From Bacteroidota bacterium (GTDB taxonomy: Bacteria > Bacteroidota > Bacteroidia > Chitinophagales > Chitinophagaceae): DNA of 38,584 nucleotides. How positions within the stretch are numbered: the stretch's first letter is position 1; the number at the start of each line of letters is the position of its first letter. Shown here piece by piece: positions 19,391 through 29,727 of this stretch. Position numbers and translations under genes: made by a program. A model generated the notes under the pieces. That model was not told the DNA's origin, did no database searches, and saw nothing but the letters and a program-made list of their open reading frames with translations. The DNA is taken from positions 12,671 through 51,254 of the forward strand of contig VBAS01000063.1 of the NCBI GenBank assembly GCA_005882975.1, in the 5' to 3' direction.

Positions 19391-22300
19391 TATTGGTTCT
19401 TTGTATAGTTCACACCATCAACTCTTTGATTCTTTCTTTTTCTTATTAGGTCTTTGAAACGATTATAATCAACACTGATAAGAAAACTTATTCCTGCCTC
19501 AATGATATATCCATCAACAATACCTTCGTATTGATTTTTACGATAAAAGCGGAGCATATATCTTCCATCTCTGCTTAACGCATAATTGACGCTAATATCA
19601 CCGAATACATTACTTGCCTTTTGACTGCTATTCTTTGGTCCTTCCAACTCGAAATTGCTACCAACAGAAACTGTCAACCGCTCATTTAATAAACGTTTGC
19701 TTAATCCAACGTTCAGATCGGTCCTGCTTCTTTGTTCTCCGGTTGTATAGTCATCGGTAGAGGTGACATCAAAATTGAGGTCAACTCCATCAATTAAACC
19801 GGCTGCAAGCTTGTTTAATTGTTCAGTCATTAACTTACTTATACTTTGCCGTGCATAAGATGAAGCGCTAAATATCGGTGAGCTACTCGCCAATGGATTT
19901 TGCCCGACAAATCGATTTAATAATAACAGAGCGAATACCTGGCGGTTTGTTTCTCCCGGTTCCTGTCTTATTTGTTCAAGTCTGCTATCTACTTGTGTAA
20001 TGATGTCGTTTGAAACGCCATAGTTCTTATCGGTAGGAAGTACAATATCAAATGCAAGCGTTGGCTGCATCAGTTCTCCAATCATTTTTAAATGAACTTC
20101 AAATGGTAGCTTTTGTAAATAGGTGTTGCGTATAGCTTGAGATGAAGCTGCAATTTGGGTTTGCACAAGATCGATTGGGGCTGTATTCGCAACATAAATG
20201 GCGGTAAGATCTAAGTTTGCTTTTGTCGGTTCATTTAACCAGGTGATCTTACTTCCTTTTTGAATATCAAAGCGGCGATGAAGGAAGTTGAATGTGATCT
20301 CATACGCACCTTTTTCCAATTCATAATTACCCACAAGTGTGATCTTTCCACTTGCATCGATACCTGTTGATAAAAGAGCTTCACCTTGTAAATTTATAAA
20401 GTCGCCATTTGCCTCGTCAATAATGATATTAAAGGCTGCTTCTTTCTTTATTTCGATATTCGTTACAATATTCATTCCCTTGAAAGGAGAAATATTGAGC
20501 GAATCATAAGCCTGGAAAAGTGAATCATTTTGCGGCGCATCCATGTCGACAAATTCAACAATGCCCTCTCTTGCTACCACACCGGGTTCTTGCTGTGGAA
20601 TGACAATAGAAAGATTTGTTCCATCGTTCACGGTAATGTTGCCATCAATATCCGGAGCTATTTCTGTGCCGCCCACATGCATATTGGATGTAACGACAAG
20701 CTTTCCGTAATAAATTTTGTTATCCTTTTTTGTAGTGTTTAATACCTGGAAATTATTTGCATTAACATCAAAATTGAAATTGTAATTGGTAAAATTCGGG
20801 GTTTGCACAGTTCCATTTAACCTGAGTTCGTTGTTAGCAGTATCTCTTATTACAAAATCATTAAAGTGAAAACCATTTTCAGTCACGTTTATTTTTTCAC
20901 CGTCAATTTTATATTGGCTTCCTAATATAGTTGTTGCAAAACTTGCTTTATCAAAATTTATAGGGCCGTCGATCTTGGGTTCATTCACTGATCCTTTGAT
21001 GCTGATATTTCCATTTACGCTACCGGAAGCATTTTTGATCATTCCACCAAAAGCTCCTTGCACAGTGGCAAGTTGCATTTGCTTTACCGCAAGATCAAGA
21101 TCTAATGCAATATCGTTTTCGCCTTTTGGAGCAAATGAACCTGTCAATGCAATATCATTTCCTCGTCCCGTTATTGTTGCATTCGTATTGTACCGGTCAC
21201 CGGAGGTATTATCAACTTTGATCACCGCATTTCCTACCGTATCCCCTTGCATGCTCAGATCGTTAATTGTAAGATCGCTTGTGAAAACCGGCTGCCTTAA
21301 AATGTTCTTAAATGCCATCGTACCATTCATCGAACCATTAATAAGTAATGAATCCGATTTCAAAAAAGCCGTAATAGTGGATAATTGAAAATTTGTAAAC
21401 CCAACATTTAATAATTGCCCCTCAGTTTGAAGAGACAATCGCTGTTCATTTTTTTGCAATGAAAAATTATTAGCTATGATATTATCCTTGGTTATGGTAA
21501 TTGAATTTCCAGTCGAAACCACCCACTTATCATAGTTAAGCATCAAACTATCAGAACGTAGGTTTATGGTATAGTTTCCTTGTGTTGGTTGCGTCAGTAA
21601 TCCACTCAAGTAATATTTATCCTTTCCATTCTTATCATCTATGTTTAAATTGAAATCTATTTTATTATTCAATGCGATCGCATTGAATTTTGTGTGATAA
21701 AGATTATGACCGATCCCAGTGATATGCTGTACCTCGCCGGTAAATTGCAAACCTTTGTCTGTTGTATTTATTTTTAGATCTACACCACTTATTTCATTAC
21801 CGTTGTAAGAAATAAATGGTGTACTTGCAGTAGCATTTAATCCTTGCGTACTGGATGCTCTTCCATCAATATGAATTGGTTCAAACGACTTTAATCCTGG
21901 TACAAAAGCAATTAATGCAGGGGCATTCGCAATATCGGCAGCAAAAGAAAAGTTATACGGTTGCACATCAGTAAGTGTATTTGCAGGAGCAACCTGGAAA
22001 TAAGGCTCTATGCTTTTTTGAAATATTTTACCAAGATCAGTGTAGCGATATTGACCATGTAATCTTGCATTCGCCACATCACTTCTTAAGGTCATAAATT
22101 GAGCAGTATCATTTCTGCCGGAAACAAATTCGATCGTATCTAATGGCAGCCGCTGATCAGCCGATACTAGTAAAGCGTTTGTCATTAAAACATTTGCTTC
22201 TAAGTAATTTGCATTGATCACGGGTATGTCTGCCTCTATTTTTCCTCTTACGATCGCTGGCTGGGGTGTAAGACCCAATGGGAATGTTTTAATGCTATCC

Positions 22301-24414
22301 AACATTCCTGTAAAATGAAATGAAGGGTTATCTGACATATTTCCTGTAAGCGTACCATTCAGATCAAGATTCGGGTCAGTTATATCTGTAACCACATTAA
22401 GTGAAGAGCCTTTGATACTTCCATTTACATTAATATTTCTGTACGTGTAATTATTATAGAAAACTGAATAAATATCTCCTTTGAAGTTTGTATTGATCTT
22501 TCCGGGTGTAAATCCTTTTCCCGATACTGTAACATTTCCACTAATATTTTTAACCTGGTCATTTCTTAAAATATATCCGAGATTCAATGAATTCGTTTTT
22601 ACCGACGCATTATATGTTGCAGCATTCGGATTGCTGAGATTTGTAAACCGCCCGTTCACGATAGCTGTACCAACAGAAGAAAGGATCGTTAAATTGGTTG
22701 AAAGATTATTTATAGAACCGGCAATTGTCCCGTGTGCATCAAATTCTTCCGGCAAATTGATCTGTTCATTCGATAAACGCTGACCCGTGAACAAAGCAAT
22801 GTCAGATTGATTCGTATGAAGTTTTCTTATAGTTAATGTACCTCCTGTTTTATTCGGGTCATTGTTTGTCGCCAATGAACCACTTGCATCGATCTGTGTA
22901 TTTTTCAGTCCGCGGAATTGCAGGTTTGCAATATGCATTGTTTGTAGAGTTCCGCTTCCTTTAAGATTGAGATACCAGACCGCATTAGGATTTGCAAATG
23001 CCGGTTGCGAATGTAATTGGGGAGCAAATGCAAGTATATCTTTTACCTGTATATGGCTGTTCGAAATATCAGCGTCTATTTGTGTGCGAGGAAAATTTTT
23101 TGAAAGGTCATCAAATGAATTATAGGTGAGTGATGCATATCGTTTCAATTCTGATCCCGGTGTTTTGATGATAAGGTCTTTTACAAAAGTTTGTGTACTG
23201 GCATATAGAAATTCTCCCTGCAATTCATTTAGTACAAAACCACTTTGCTCTTTGAAAGACCCTTTCTTTATGTTCCCCGCTATCGAATCAGCGGATAATA
23301 AAAGATCGTTTGCTTCTAAGGTTAAAGAGTCTCCCTTGAAATGACCATAATCTATTCCATATTTTATCCGCGGGTTATTATCATTATCAAACTGCAAACT
23401 ATTGTTATCAAGATTCACATTTGACACAAATATTCTCCAACCTGCTTCTACCTGGCTCTTTGCTTCCTGTTTTACTTCTTTCACAACAACTTTTGCTTCT
23501 TGCTTTCTACCGATCCTGATCGCAGCTGTCGTATTTTTCAAGGAAATATTTTGAAGATCAATTACACGGTTATCCAAGTCGATATTGTTTGGTTTTACCT
23601 GCGCTGATCCCAGATCAATTGTAGAATAGGTTGCAGATACATCATTGCGGTAATCCAATTTAATATCCTCCAAATTCAATTCCTTAAATAATAATTTTAA
23701 TGCAGATGGTTGTTGTGCTTCCGCCATATCTTTTGCTGCAGGTTCTAATTCCAATAATGGCTTTACCTGGTAAATTCTTGCAGTTAATCCTTTGATATTT
23801 GTTTTGGGTACATTAAAATAGAAATGTTCATAATCCATACTATCAATTCTTGTATCAAGATGATCAAGCCATGCTTCTGCATCGCTGCCAGTGATCGTGT
23901 CTTTATAGATGATCCTGATCTTATTTAATTCAACAGATGGAATTGAAATAAAATATGATGAAGTGTCTGTGCTTACTGTGGTATCTTTAGTTGTAAAAGC
24001 ATCAACGACAAATTGAAAATTAAATGCCGTATCAGGTAGCTGTCGTTTGATCTTGGCGGTGATATTATCCAAAGCGATACTTCTAATATCAATTTGATTA
24101 TTAAAGATCAATTTCATAAGATCCACATTCGCTTCGATCTTTCCGCCGGATAATAAAGTATCTTTTTGCCGGTCTTCTATATAAACATTTTCAAGAATAA
24201 TATTCTTGGGCAAACCAACATAAACTCTTCCTACTTCAACCTTTGTCTTTAATTTTTTTTGGAGGTAAGCAACTGCTTTTACACGAAGAATATTTTGTAC
24301 AGGACCAGTTTGTATCAATAAAAGAATAACAAGCAGAAATAAAATAATGAACAGAATAGTCTTCGCTACTATTCGTGCCGGCTTGACCCAAATATTCTTT
24401 TTTACATCGTCCAT
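19390..24414 (-). CDS. tamB: Translocation/assembly module TamB-like (AsmA/TamB superfamily)
   Basis: 1674 aa, N-terminal TM anchor, repetitive beta-rich body, C-terminal TamB-like region (GNYELEKGAYEITFNFLHRRFDIQKGSKITWLNEPTKANLDLTAIY). Confidence 0.88.
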   Translation of the reverse strand: MDDVKKNIWVKPARIVAKTILFIILFLLVILLLIQTGPVQNILRVKAVAYLQKKLKTKVEVGRVYVGLPKNIILENVYIEDRQKDTLLSGGKIEANVDLMKLIFNNQIDIRSIALDNITAKIKRQLPDTAFNFQFVVDAFTTKDTTVSTDTSSYFISIPSVELNKIRIIYKDTITGSDAEAWLDHLDTRIDSMDYEHFYFNVPKTNIKGLTARIYQVKPLLELEPAAKDMAEAQQPSALKLLFKELNLEDIKLDYRNDVSATYSTIDLGSAQVKPNNIDLDNRVIDLQNISLKNTTAAIRIGRKQEAKVVVKEVKQEAKSQVEAGWRIFVSNVNLDNNSLQFDNDNNPRIKYGIDYGHFKGDSLTLEANDLLLSADSIAGNIKKGSFKEQSGFVLNELQGEFLYASTQTFVKDLIIKTPGSELKRYASLTYNSFDDLSKNFPRTQIDADISNSHIQVKDILAFAPQLHSQPAFANPNAVWYLNLKGSGTLQTMHIANLQFRGLKNTQIDASGSLATNNDPNKTGGTLTIRKLHTNQSDIALFTGQRLSNEQINLPEEFDAHGTIAGSINNLSTNLTILSSVGTAIVNGRFTNLSNPNAATYNASVKTNSLNLGYILRNDQVKNISGNVTVSGKGFTPGKINTNFKGDIYSVFYNNYTYRNINVNGSIKGSSLNVVTDITDPNLDLNGTLTGNMSDNPSFHFTGMLDSIKTFPLGLTPQPAIVRGKIEADIPVINANYLEANVLMTNALLVSADQRLPLDTIEFVSGRNDTAQFMTLRSDVANARLHGQYRYTDLGKIFQKSIEPYFQVAPANTLTDVQPYNFSFAADIANAPALIAFVPGLKSFEPIHIDGRASSTQGLNATASTPFISYNGNEISGVDLKINTTDKGLQFTGEVQHITGIGHNLYHTKFNAIALNNKIDFNLNIDDKNGKDKYYLSGLLTQPTQGNYTINLRSDSLMLNYDKWVVSTGNSITITKDNIIANNFSLQKNEQRLSLQTEGQLLNVGFTNFQLSTITAFLKSDSLLINGSMNGTMAFKNILRQPVFTSDLTINDLSMQGDTVGNAVIKVDNTSGDRYNTNATITGRGNDIALTGSFAPKGENDIALDLDLAVKQMQLATVQGAFGGMIKNASGSVNGNISIKGSVNEPKIDGPINFDKASFATTILGSQYKIDGEKINVTENGFHFNDFVIRDTANNELRLNGTVQTPNFTNYNFNFDVNANNFQVLNTTKKDNKIYYGKLVVTSNMHVGGTEIAPDIDGNITVNDGTNLSIVIPQQEPGVVAREGIVEFVDMDAPQNDSLFQAYDSLNISPFKGMNIVTNIEIKKEAAFNIIIDEANGDFINLQGEALLSTGIDASGKITLVGNYELEKGAYEITFNFLHRRFDIQKGSKITWLNEPTKANLDLTAIYVANTAPIDLVQTQIAASSQAIRNTYLQKLPFEVHLKMIGELMQPTLAFDIVLPTDKNYGVSNDIITQVDSRLEQIRQEPGETNRQVFALLLLNRFVGQNPLASSSPIFSASSYARQSISKLMTEQLNKLAAGLIDGVDLNFDVTSTDDYTTGEQRSRTDLNVGLSKRLLNERLTVSVGSNFELEGPKNSSQKASNVFGDISVNYALSRDGRYMLRFYRKNQYEGIVDGYIIEAGISFLISVDYNRFKDLIRKRKNQRVDGVNYTKNQ

Positions 24415-24542
24415 GCAGTCTTATATGCGGGATTTTTATCGAATCCTGTTTTAACCTTAGAAAATATCATGCTATAAATACCGCCAATAGAAATAAAAAT
24501 GAGTGTGGCAGAATTTGCCCATTTGTATTTAGAAAGGAGCAA
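24402..24542 (-). CDS. Candidate small membrane peptide (46 aa, TTG start), unlisted in ORF track
   Basis: Manual translation LLLSKYKWANSATLIFISIGGIYSMIFSKVKTGFDKNPAYKTAWTM*; one hydrophobic helix; end overlaps the tamB start by 13 nt. Confidence 0.35.
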   Translation of the reverse strand: MLLSKYKWANSATLIFISIGGIYSMIFSKVKTGFDKNPAYKTAWTM

Positions 24543-24629
24543 TGGTGTTTAAAACAATCAGCATTTCATGTATAGGTGTCCCGCCTTTGGCGTGGATTTA
24601 CTATCTTTCTTTCTTAATAAACAATTGCC

Positions 24630-25682
24630 ATGCTACGTTCAAAGATTGCAGGTATTGGTATGTATGTACCAAAAAATATTGTTACCAATAATGATCTGAT
24701 GAAATATATGGACACAAGTGACGAATGGATCCAGGAACGTACCGGTATAAAAGAAAGAAGATATGCGGATCGTACAAAAGAAACAACAGCCACGATGGGA
24801 ATTGAAGCAGCAAAGGTCGCAATCGAAAGAGCAGGCATTACACCGCAGGATATTGACTTTATCATATTTGCTACCATCTGTCCTGATTATTATTTTCCGG
24901 GTTGCGGTGTATTGGTACAACGTGCTATGAAGATGAAAGAGATCGGTGCACTGGATATAAGAGATCAATGTTCTGGTTTTGTATATGCACTTAGTACCGG
25001 CGACCAGTTTATCAGAACAGGCATGTATAAGAACATTCTTGTTGTTGCGAGTGAAAAACATTCTTTCGGACTTGACTTTAGTACACGTGGAAGAAATATC
25101 TCGGTCATTTTTGGTGATGGCGCAGGTGCTGTTGTATTGCAACCAACAGAAGACGAGAATCGCGGTATTCTTAGTACTCATTTGCATTGCGATGGAAATA
25201 ATGCAGAGATACTGGCGATGTATAATCCCGGCACTCACGCAAATTATTGGGTTGGAGAAAATAAGCTTGCTGATTACGATGAAGCAGAAATAGGCGAGAT
25301 GTTTATGAGCCATGCAATGATCGATAATGCACAAAATTTTCCAAACATGGATGGCCAGGCCGTGTTTAAAATAGCCGTTGAAAAATTTCCTGAAGTGATA
25401 ATGGAAGCATTAGATACTAATAAATACACAACCTCCGACCTTAAATTATTGATCCCGCACCAGGCTAATCTTCGCATCTCACAGTTTGTACAAAAAAAAT
25501 TGAGGTTAACGGATGAACAGGTTTATAATAATATTCAGAAATATGGCAACACAACAGCCGCATCAATTCCGATTGCTCTATGTGAAGCATGGGAAATGGG
25601 AAAAATAAATGAAGGTGACCTGGTTTGTCTCGCAGCGTTTGGCAGTGGCTTTACATGGGCAAGCGCATTATTGAAGTGGTAA
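24630..25682 (+). CDS. fabH: 3-oxoacyl-ACP synthase III family protein (FabH-like)
   Basis: DTSDEWIQERTGIKERRY, DQCSGFVYAL (Cys), PHQANLRI (His), GNTTAASIPIAL (Asn). Confidence 0.92.
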   Translation: MLRSKIAGIGMYVPKNIVTNNDLMKYMDTSDEWIQERTGIKERRYADRTKETTATMGIEAAKVAIERAGITPQDIDFIIFATICPDYYFPGCGVLVQRAMKMKEIGALDIRDQCSGFVYALSTGDQFIRTGMYKNILVVASEKHSFGLDFSTRGRNISVIFGDGAGAVVLQPTEDENRGILSTHLHCDGNNAEILAMYNPGTHANYWVGENKLADYDEAEIGEMFMSHAMIDNAQNFPNMDGQAVFKIAVEKFPEVIMEALDTNKYTTSDLKLLIPHQANLRISQFVQKKLRLTDEQVYNNIQKYGNTTAASIPIALCEAWEMGKINEGDLVCLAAFGSGFTWASALLKW

Positions 25683-25702
25683 ATATTTTATTTTAGAGAT
25701 TT

Positions 25703-26008
25703 ATGAAAAAAGCATCCATCGTAATAGAATATTGTCCAAAATGTCATTGGCTGCTTCGTGCAGCTTATATGGCGCAGGAATTTTTAACCACCTTTGAATC
25801 CGAGCTGAAAGAAGTAACATTGCAACCAAGTGAAGTAAATGGAAGTTATCGTATCATGATCGACGGGAAAACAATCTTCGACAGAAAAGAATATGGTGGT
25901 TTTCCCGAGATAAAAGAATTAAAACAAATGATACGTGATGTAGTGTCGCCGGGCAAAAGCCTGGGCCATGCAGATACAAAGCCGCATCACTCTGATGAAG
26001 ATAATTAA
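25703..26008 (+). CDS. SelT/SelW/SelH (Rdx) family protein, CPKC variant
   Basis: IEYCPKCHWLLRAAYMAQEFLTTF and DRKEYGGFPEIKELKQMIRD; CxxC in the Rdx position. Confidence 0.88.
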   Translation: MKKASIVIEYCPKCHWLLRAAYMAQEFLTTFESELKEVTLQPSEVNGSYRIMIDGKTIFDRKEYGGFPEIKELKQMIRDVVSPGKSLGHADTKPHHSDEDN

Positions 26009-26089
26009 GATAATCTTACATCACAAAATGGAAAGGTTATCATCCATGCAACGTTTTTTCCCCGAACTTCGTTTTAACTGTTACAAACA

Positions 26090-26524
26090 ATGGCGAAACT
26101 ACTTTTATATACGTTGATCCTGTTTTCTGCAACTGTGCAGGCCCAATCCTATGATAAATGGGAGATCTATCAAAATCGTAAAGAGGTGAGTTCTTTTAAT
26201 AATAAAAAAGAAACGAGTGATGAAAGAAGGGTGTTGCTTTTGAACCGGTTTTTGGAAGGCCCCGGATTTTTTGTGATCGAATTTCAACCCGCTGCGGAAC
26301 AGGCAGAATGGATCCGCACCATTGCTTTTTATGATTCAACAGATAAACCAATAAGAGAATACAACAACACGCTTTTCCTGCAAATTCATAATTCTGAAAT
26401 TGCGGGCATCATGGAAGGCCGGCAAAAAGTCAGAGTATATAGCTGGGCCGTTCCAAAAGATCCTGCACTTGCGGCTACTGTTCGTGTCCGGCGCCTACTT
26501 TTGTGTACATTATATACACGATGA
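26090..26524 (+). CDS. Hypothetical secreted protein
   Basis: Signal peptide MAKLLLYTLILFSATVQAQ; 144 aa; ATGA overlap with next gene. Confidence 0.65.
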   Translation: MAKLLLYTLILFSATVQAQSYDKWEIYQNRKEVSSFNNKKETSDERRVLLLNRFLEGPGFFVIEFQPAAEQAEWIRTIAFYDSTDKPIREYNNTLFLQIHNSEIAGIMEGRQKVRVYSWAVPKDPALAATVRVRRLLLCTLYTR

Positions 26525-27423
26525 CCCGAAAGATCATTTACATCATCAATCCTATTGCCGGAACAAGATCCAAAAATGATCTTCAACAATTTGTTGAAAC
26601 AAAAACTAAAGAAAAGCGCATTCCTTATTTTATGTTTCCCTCCGTTGCCGATGGGAATTATTCTTTCCTGCATTCAATTATAAAAGAAGAAAAGATCAGT
26701 GATATAGTAATTGCCGGTGGAGATGGCACTATAAGCAATGTAGTCGGGAGCCTGTTAAATGAAAATGTAAACTTTGGAATCATTCCTTGTGGATCAGGAA
26801 ATGGATTAGCGCATACAGCAAAAATTTTAAAGCAACCCGCCAAAGCTCTTGACATAATCTTTAATGGAAAAGCATCTGCTATTGATGGTTTTTTTGTCAA
26901 TGATCGTTTTGCCTGTATGTTAGCCGGTCTCGGTTTTGATGCAAAAGTGGCGCATGAATTTGCTGATCATCCAAAAAGGGGACTAATGACCTATGCACAA
27001 TTAACATTGAAAAATTTTTTTTCTATTAATCCATTTCGTTTTGAACTGAAGTTTGAAAAAGTTAAGATCGATACCGATGCGTTCTTTATCAGTATTGCGA
27101 ACAGCAACCAGTTTGGAAATAATTTTACCATTGCGCCAAAAGCAAGTTTAACCGACGGCCTGCTTGATATTGTAATTGTAACAGCTCAGAATAAAGTAAG
27201 TTTTGTTTTGCAAACATTAAAACAAATGGCAGGATGGAATATGATGGAGACTTCGTCAGTTATCACAAAAAAAACTGGTGTTATTTATTTTCAAACAAAT
27301 AAACTCGACATCATTAATCATTCACAAGCTCCCTTACATATTGATGGCGATCCTGCAGAAACTCCAGAAAAACTTTCGGTAGAAATAAAAAAGAAATGTT
27401 TTAGGCTTATTCAGCCAGTTTAG
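26521..27423 (+). CDS. Diacylglycerol kinase family lipid kinase (DAGK catalytic domain)
   Basis: NPIAGTRSKNDL, GGDGTISNVVGSLL, PCGSGNGLA motifs; ATG at 26521 preferred over the track start 26503. Confidence 0.9.
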   Translation: MTRKIIYIINPIAGTRSKNDLQQFVETKTKEKRIPYFMFPSVADGNYSFLHSIIKEEKISDIVIAGGDGTISNVVGSLLNENVNFGIIPCGSGNGLAHTAKILKQPAKALDIIFNGKASAIDGFFVNDRFACMLAGLGFDAKVAHEFADHPKRGLMTYAQLTLKNFFSINPFRFELKFEKVKIDTDAFFISIANSNQFGNNFTIAPKASLTDGLLDIVIVTAQNKVSFVLQTLKQMAGWNMMETSSVITKKTGVIYFQTNKLDIINHSQAPLHIDGDPAETPEKLSVEIKKKCFRLIQPV

Positions 27424-29662
27424 TAACCAAAGAATCTTTTTTATTGAGCAGGCTAATCACTTTGTCAAAACTCTCTTTATTAAATAAAAAATCCGGTGAG
27501 CTCATTATGTTCTTCTTTTCTCTTTGAGTAAGATGAAAATTCAAAGCTGCTTTATCCTCTTGCTTTTCCGTTGCGTATTGAAAAGTGATCTTATTAATTT
27601 TATGCACTGAATGTTGTGTATAATAACTCAGCAGGTCATTTTGAAAATATTCCATTGTTTTAAACCAATTATGCTGCAGCATCAGGAAAGGTTTAGTAGC
27701 ATGATCCCCTATATTTTCAGTAACATAAGGATAATCCCAACCACCGGATGGACGATCTCTTAGTTGAATGATCAGGACACCGCTGGTATTTTGACTTATC
27801 CAATCATCAAAAAATTCAAGGAATCGCAAACCTGTTTCCTGTCCGTAGTTATCTCTTAACCCCGCATCCATTACATCGATTACCGGGTCGGAAGGAAGCC
27901 ATACATTCGGCAATACAATAGGAAATGTTGCATTCATCCGTAAGGCAGTCAATATTCTTAAATTAAAAGGGTCTTGTTTTTCAAAAAAAGAAACGAAGTC
28001 AATAACATCCGGATCCATTTCGGGAATGGCAGTAGAGTCATAACGGCTGCGCATCATAAACCTTACTGGTTGCGTACTGATGATCATTTTTCTGCTATCC
28101 CTTGAAACAACAGAATTATAAAACGCCAGTGGAATGGCCGCATTTTTTTCATCCTCTTTATAGTCTTTCAATTGCTTATTTAAAAAACCGTTTGTGTTCT
28201 TATTTAATTTTGATTCAAAAGAATAAGCCCGGTCCTTTACATAGATATAAGGACCGACCTCAAATTTCAGTGATGGTGAAATAAGATCTCTTGCTACAAA
28301 AGATGAGAACAAAGGATTCAAAAGATCGCCTGAAATATCATCAACATATTTTTTATCCTGCAAATGAATATTCTCACCTTTTTGTTTGCGCAAGTATAAT
28401 TCACGGAAATAAGAAGCACCGATCATTCCCCCGGATGCACCGGTGATGAGAAAAGTTTTCTTCATTATTTCACCATTTGTAATACTGTCGAGTCTTTGCA
28501 GAATGCTCATTGTAAAAGTTGCGCTTCGGTGTCCCCCACCACTTGTATTAAGAATGACAAACAAGGGTTTTTCTTCACTTTGTTTTCTTTTCCAGTTTTC
28601 AAGCACATGGATCATGTTCAGGCTATCTTCAGCAACATTTTTTGTGGATACCATCGACAGTATATGTTCCCTCGTATAAGCGGGTCGCTCTTTGGTATTA
28701 GAATATTTCAACCCAAAAGCTTTATTTCTCGGATCGATCCAGTTCCATGTATAAAAAAGATTAAGAATAATTATTAAACCAAGGAGATAAGGAACACTCC
28801 AGCTTTGTAAAAAATAGGTAAAGGCGCCGGCGACCCCTATAAGTATTGCAAAGAAAACGGTGATACTTGCAGCCGCCGGTATTTGAAAAAAAGCTGAATC
28901 TTGCAAAAAACCGATCCCGATCAAAAATAAAAATGCCGCAAATACAGAAAGCACCGCAGCAAAGTGGTGACGTTTAAAAATATTTTCAATGAAATCACGG
29001 GTATAGTGAGAAACATCTCTTGTCTTTTTTACAGACATGGGTGTTTCAAGATACCATTCCACTTTAATGATCTTTGATTCACTTGGTGGCAATTCGCCTG
29101 GTTTTAAATGCCTGATATAATCTTTCGGGTTTCTTATCACTAGCATCATTCGCCGGTAAATAGAACGATCGGCTCTGAAAAAATAAATGAAGGAAATAAA
29201 AAGTATTACTATTAACCCTAATAAAAAACCACCGGCTAACATTAAATATTCGCCAGTAGGAATAAGTTCTTTATACCTGATAAACTGCCAGGCCTTAATA
29301 AAATAAAAAATTAAAAATGCTGCCGGAATTACAAAATTGTTTATACAATATCGTAAAAACGGGTTGGTGGTTGCAGCTAAAAACCTGAAGTGGCGACTGA
29401 ATAAAATAAAGCTGGCAATATTCCAGCTCATAATAAACATGCCGATAGCAATACCAACAATACCGGCGCCCAGCGCATTTACATTTCCGAGATATTCCGG
29501 TGCCAGGTAAAGCGAATCGGCACCAAAACTTTTCATGAAAGTGCCATTGACAGTGCTAAACAAAACAAACCAGAAAATAAGTAACACCTGGTATTTTCTG
29601 AAATGCAGAAACAACAGTTGAACGGGAAAAGAATAAAAGAATCCGCGAAGCCAGGCTTTCAT
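27407..29662 (-). CDS. Patatin-like phospholipase with N-terminal multi-TM region
   Basis: About 7 hydrophobic segments, then FVILNTSGGGHRSATFTMSIL, GASGGMIGASYFRELYL (GxSxG) and VIDVMDAGLRDNYG (Asp region). Confidence 0.8.
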   Translation of the reverse strand: MKAWLRGFFYSFPVQLLFLHFRKYQVLLIFWFVLFSTVNGTFMKSFGADSLYLAPEYLGNVNALGAGIVGIAIGMFIMSWNIASFILFSRHFRFLAATTNPFLRYCINNFVIPAAFLIFYFIKAWQFIRYKELIPTGEYLMLAGGFLLGLIVILFISFIYFFRADRSIYRRMMLVIRNPKDYIRHLKPGELPPSESKIIKVEWYLETPMSVKKTRDVSHYTRDFIENIFKRHHFAAVLSVFAAFLFLIGIGFLQDSAFFQIPAAASITVFFAILIGVAGAFTYFLQSWSVPYLLGLIIILNLFYTWNWIDPRNKAFGLKYSNTKERPAYTREHILSMVSTKNVAEDSLNMIHVLENWKRKQSEEKPLFVILNTSGGGHRSATFTMSILQRLDSITNGEIMKKTFLITGASGGMIGASYFRELYLRKQKGENIHLQDKKYVDDISGDLLNPLFSSFVARDLISPSLKFEVGPYIYVKDRAYSFESKLNKNTNGFLNKQLKDYKEDEKNAAIPLAFYNSVVSRDSRKMIISTQPVRFMMRSRYDSTAIPEMDPDVIDFVSFFEKQDPFNLRILTALRMNATFPIVLPNVWLPSDPVIDVMDAGLRDNYGQETGLRFLEFFDDWISQNTSGVLIIQLRDRPSGGWDYPYVTENIGDHATKPFLMLQHNWFKTMEYFQNDLLSYYTQHSVHKINKITFQYATEKQEDKAALNFHLTQREKKNIMSSPDFLFNKESFDKVISLLNKKDSLVTKLAE

Positions 29663-29727
29663 AAGTAAAGGAGAGGCGGTTTAGTATTTAAAATTAATAT
29701 TAAACCCCCGTTATTTCAAAGTAACTC

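Noticed and set aside
24639-25334. 231-aa antisense ORF opposite fabH
   Set aside because: Cys/Ile-rich shadow of a well-conserved gene with no protein-like motifs
27404-27416. GGCT-TATTC-AGCC in the DAGK/patatin overlap as a possible terminator
   Set aside because: Only a 4-bp stem and no adjacent T run on either strand
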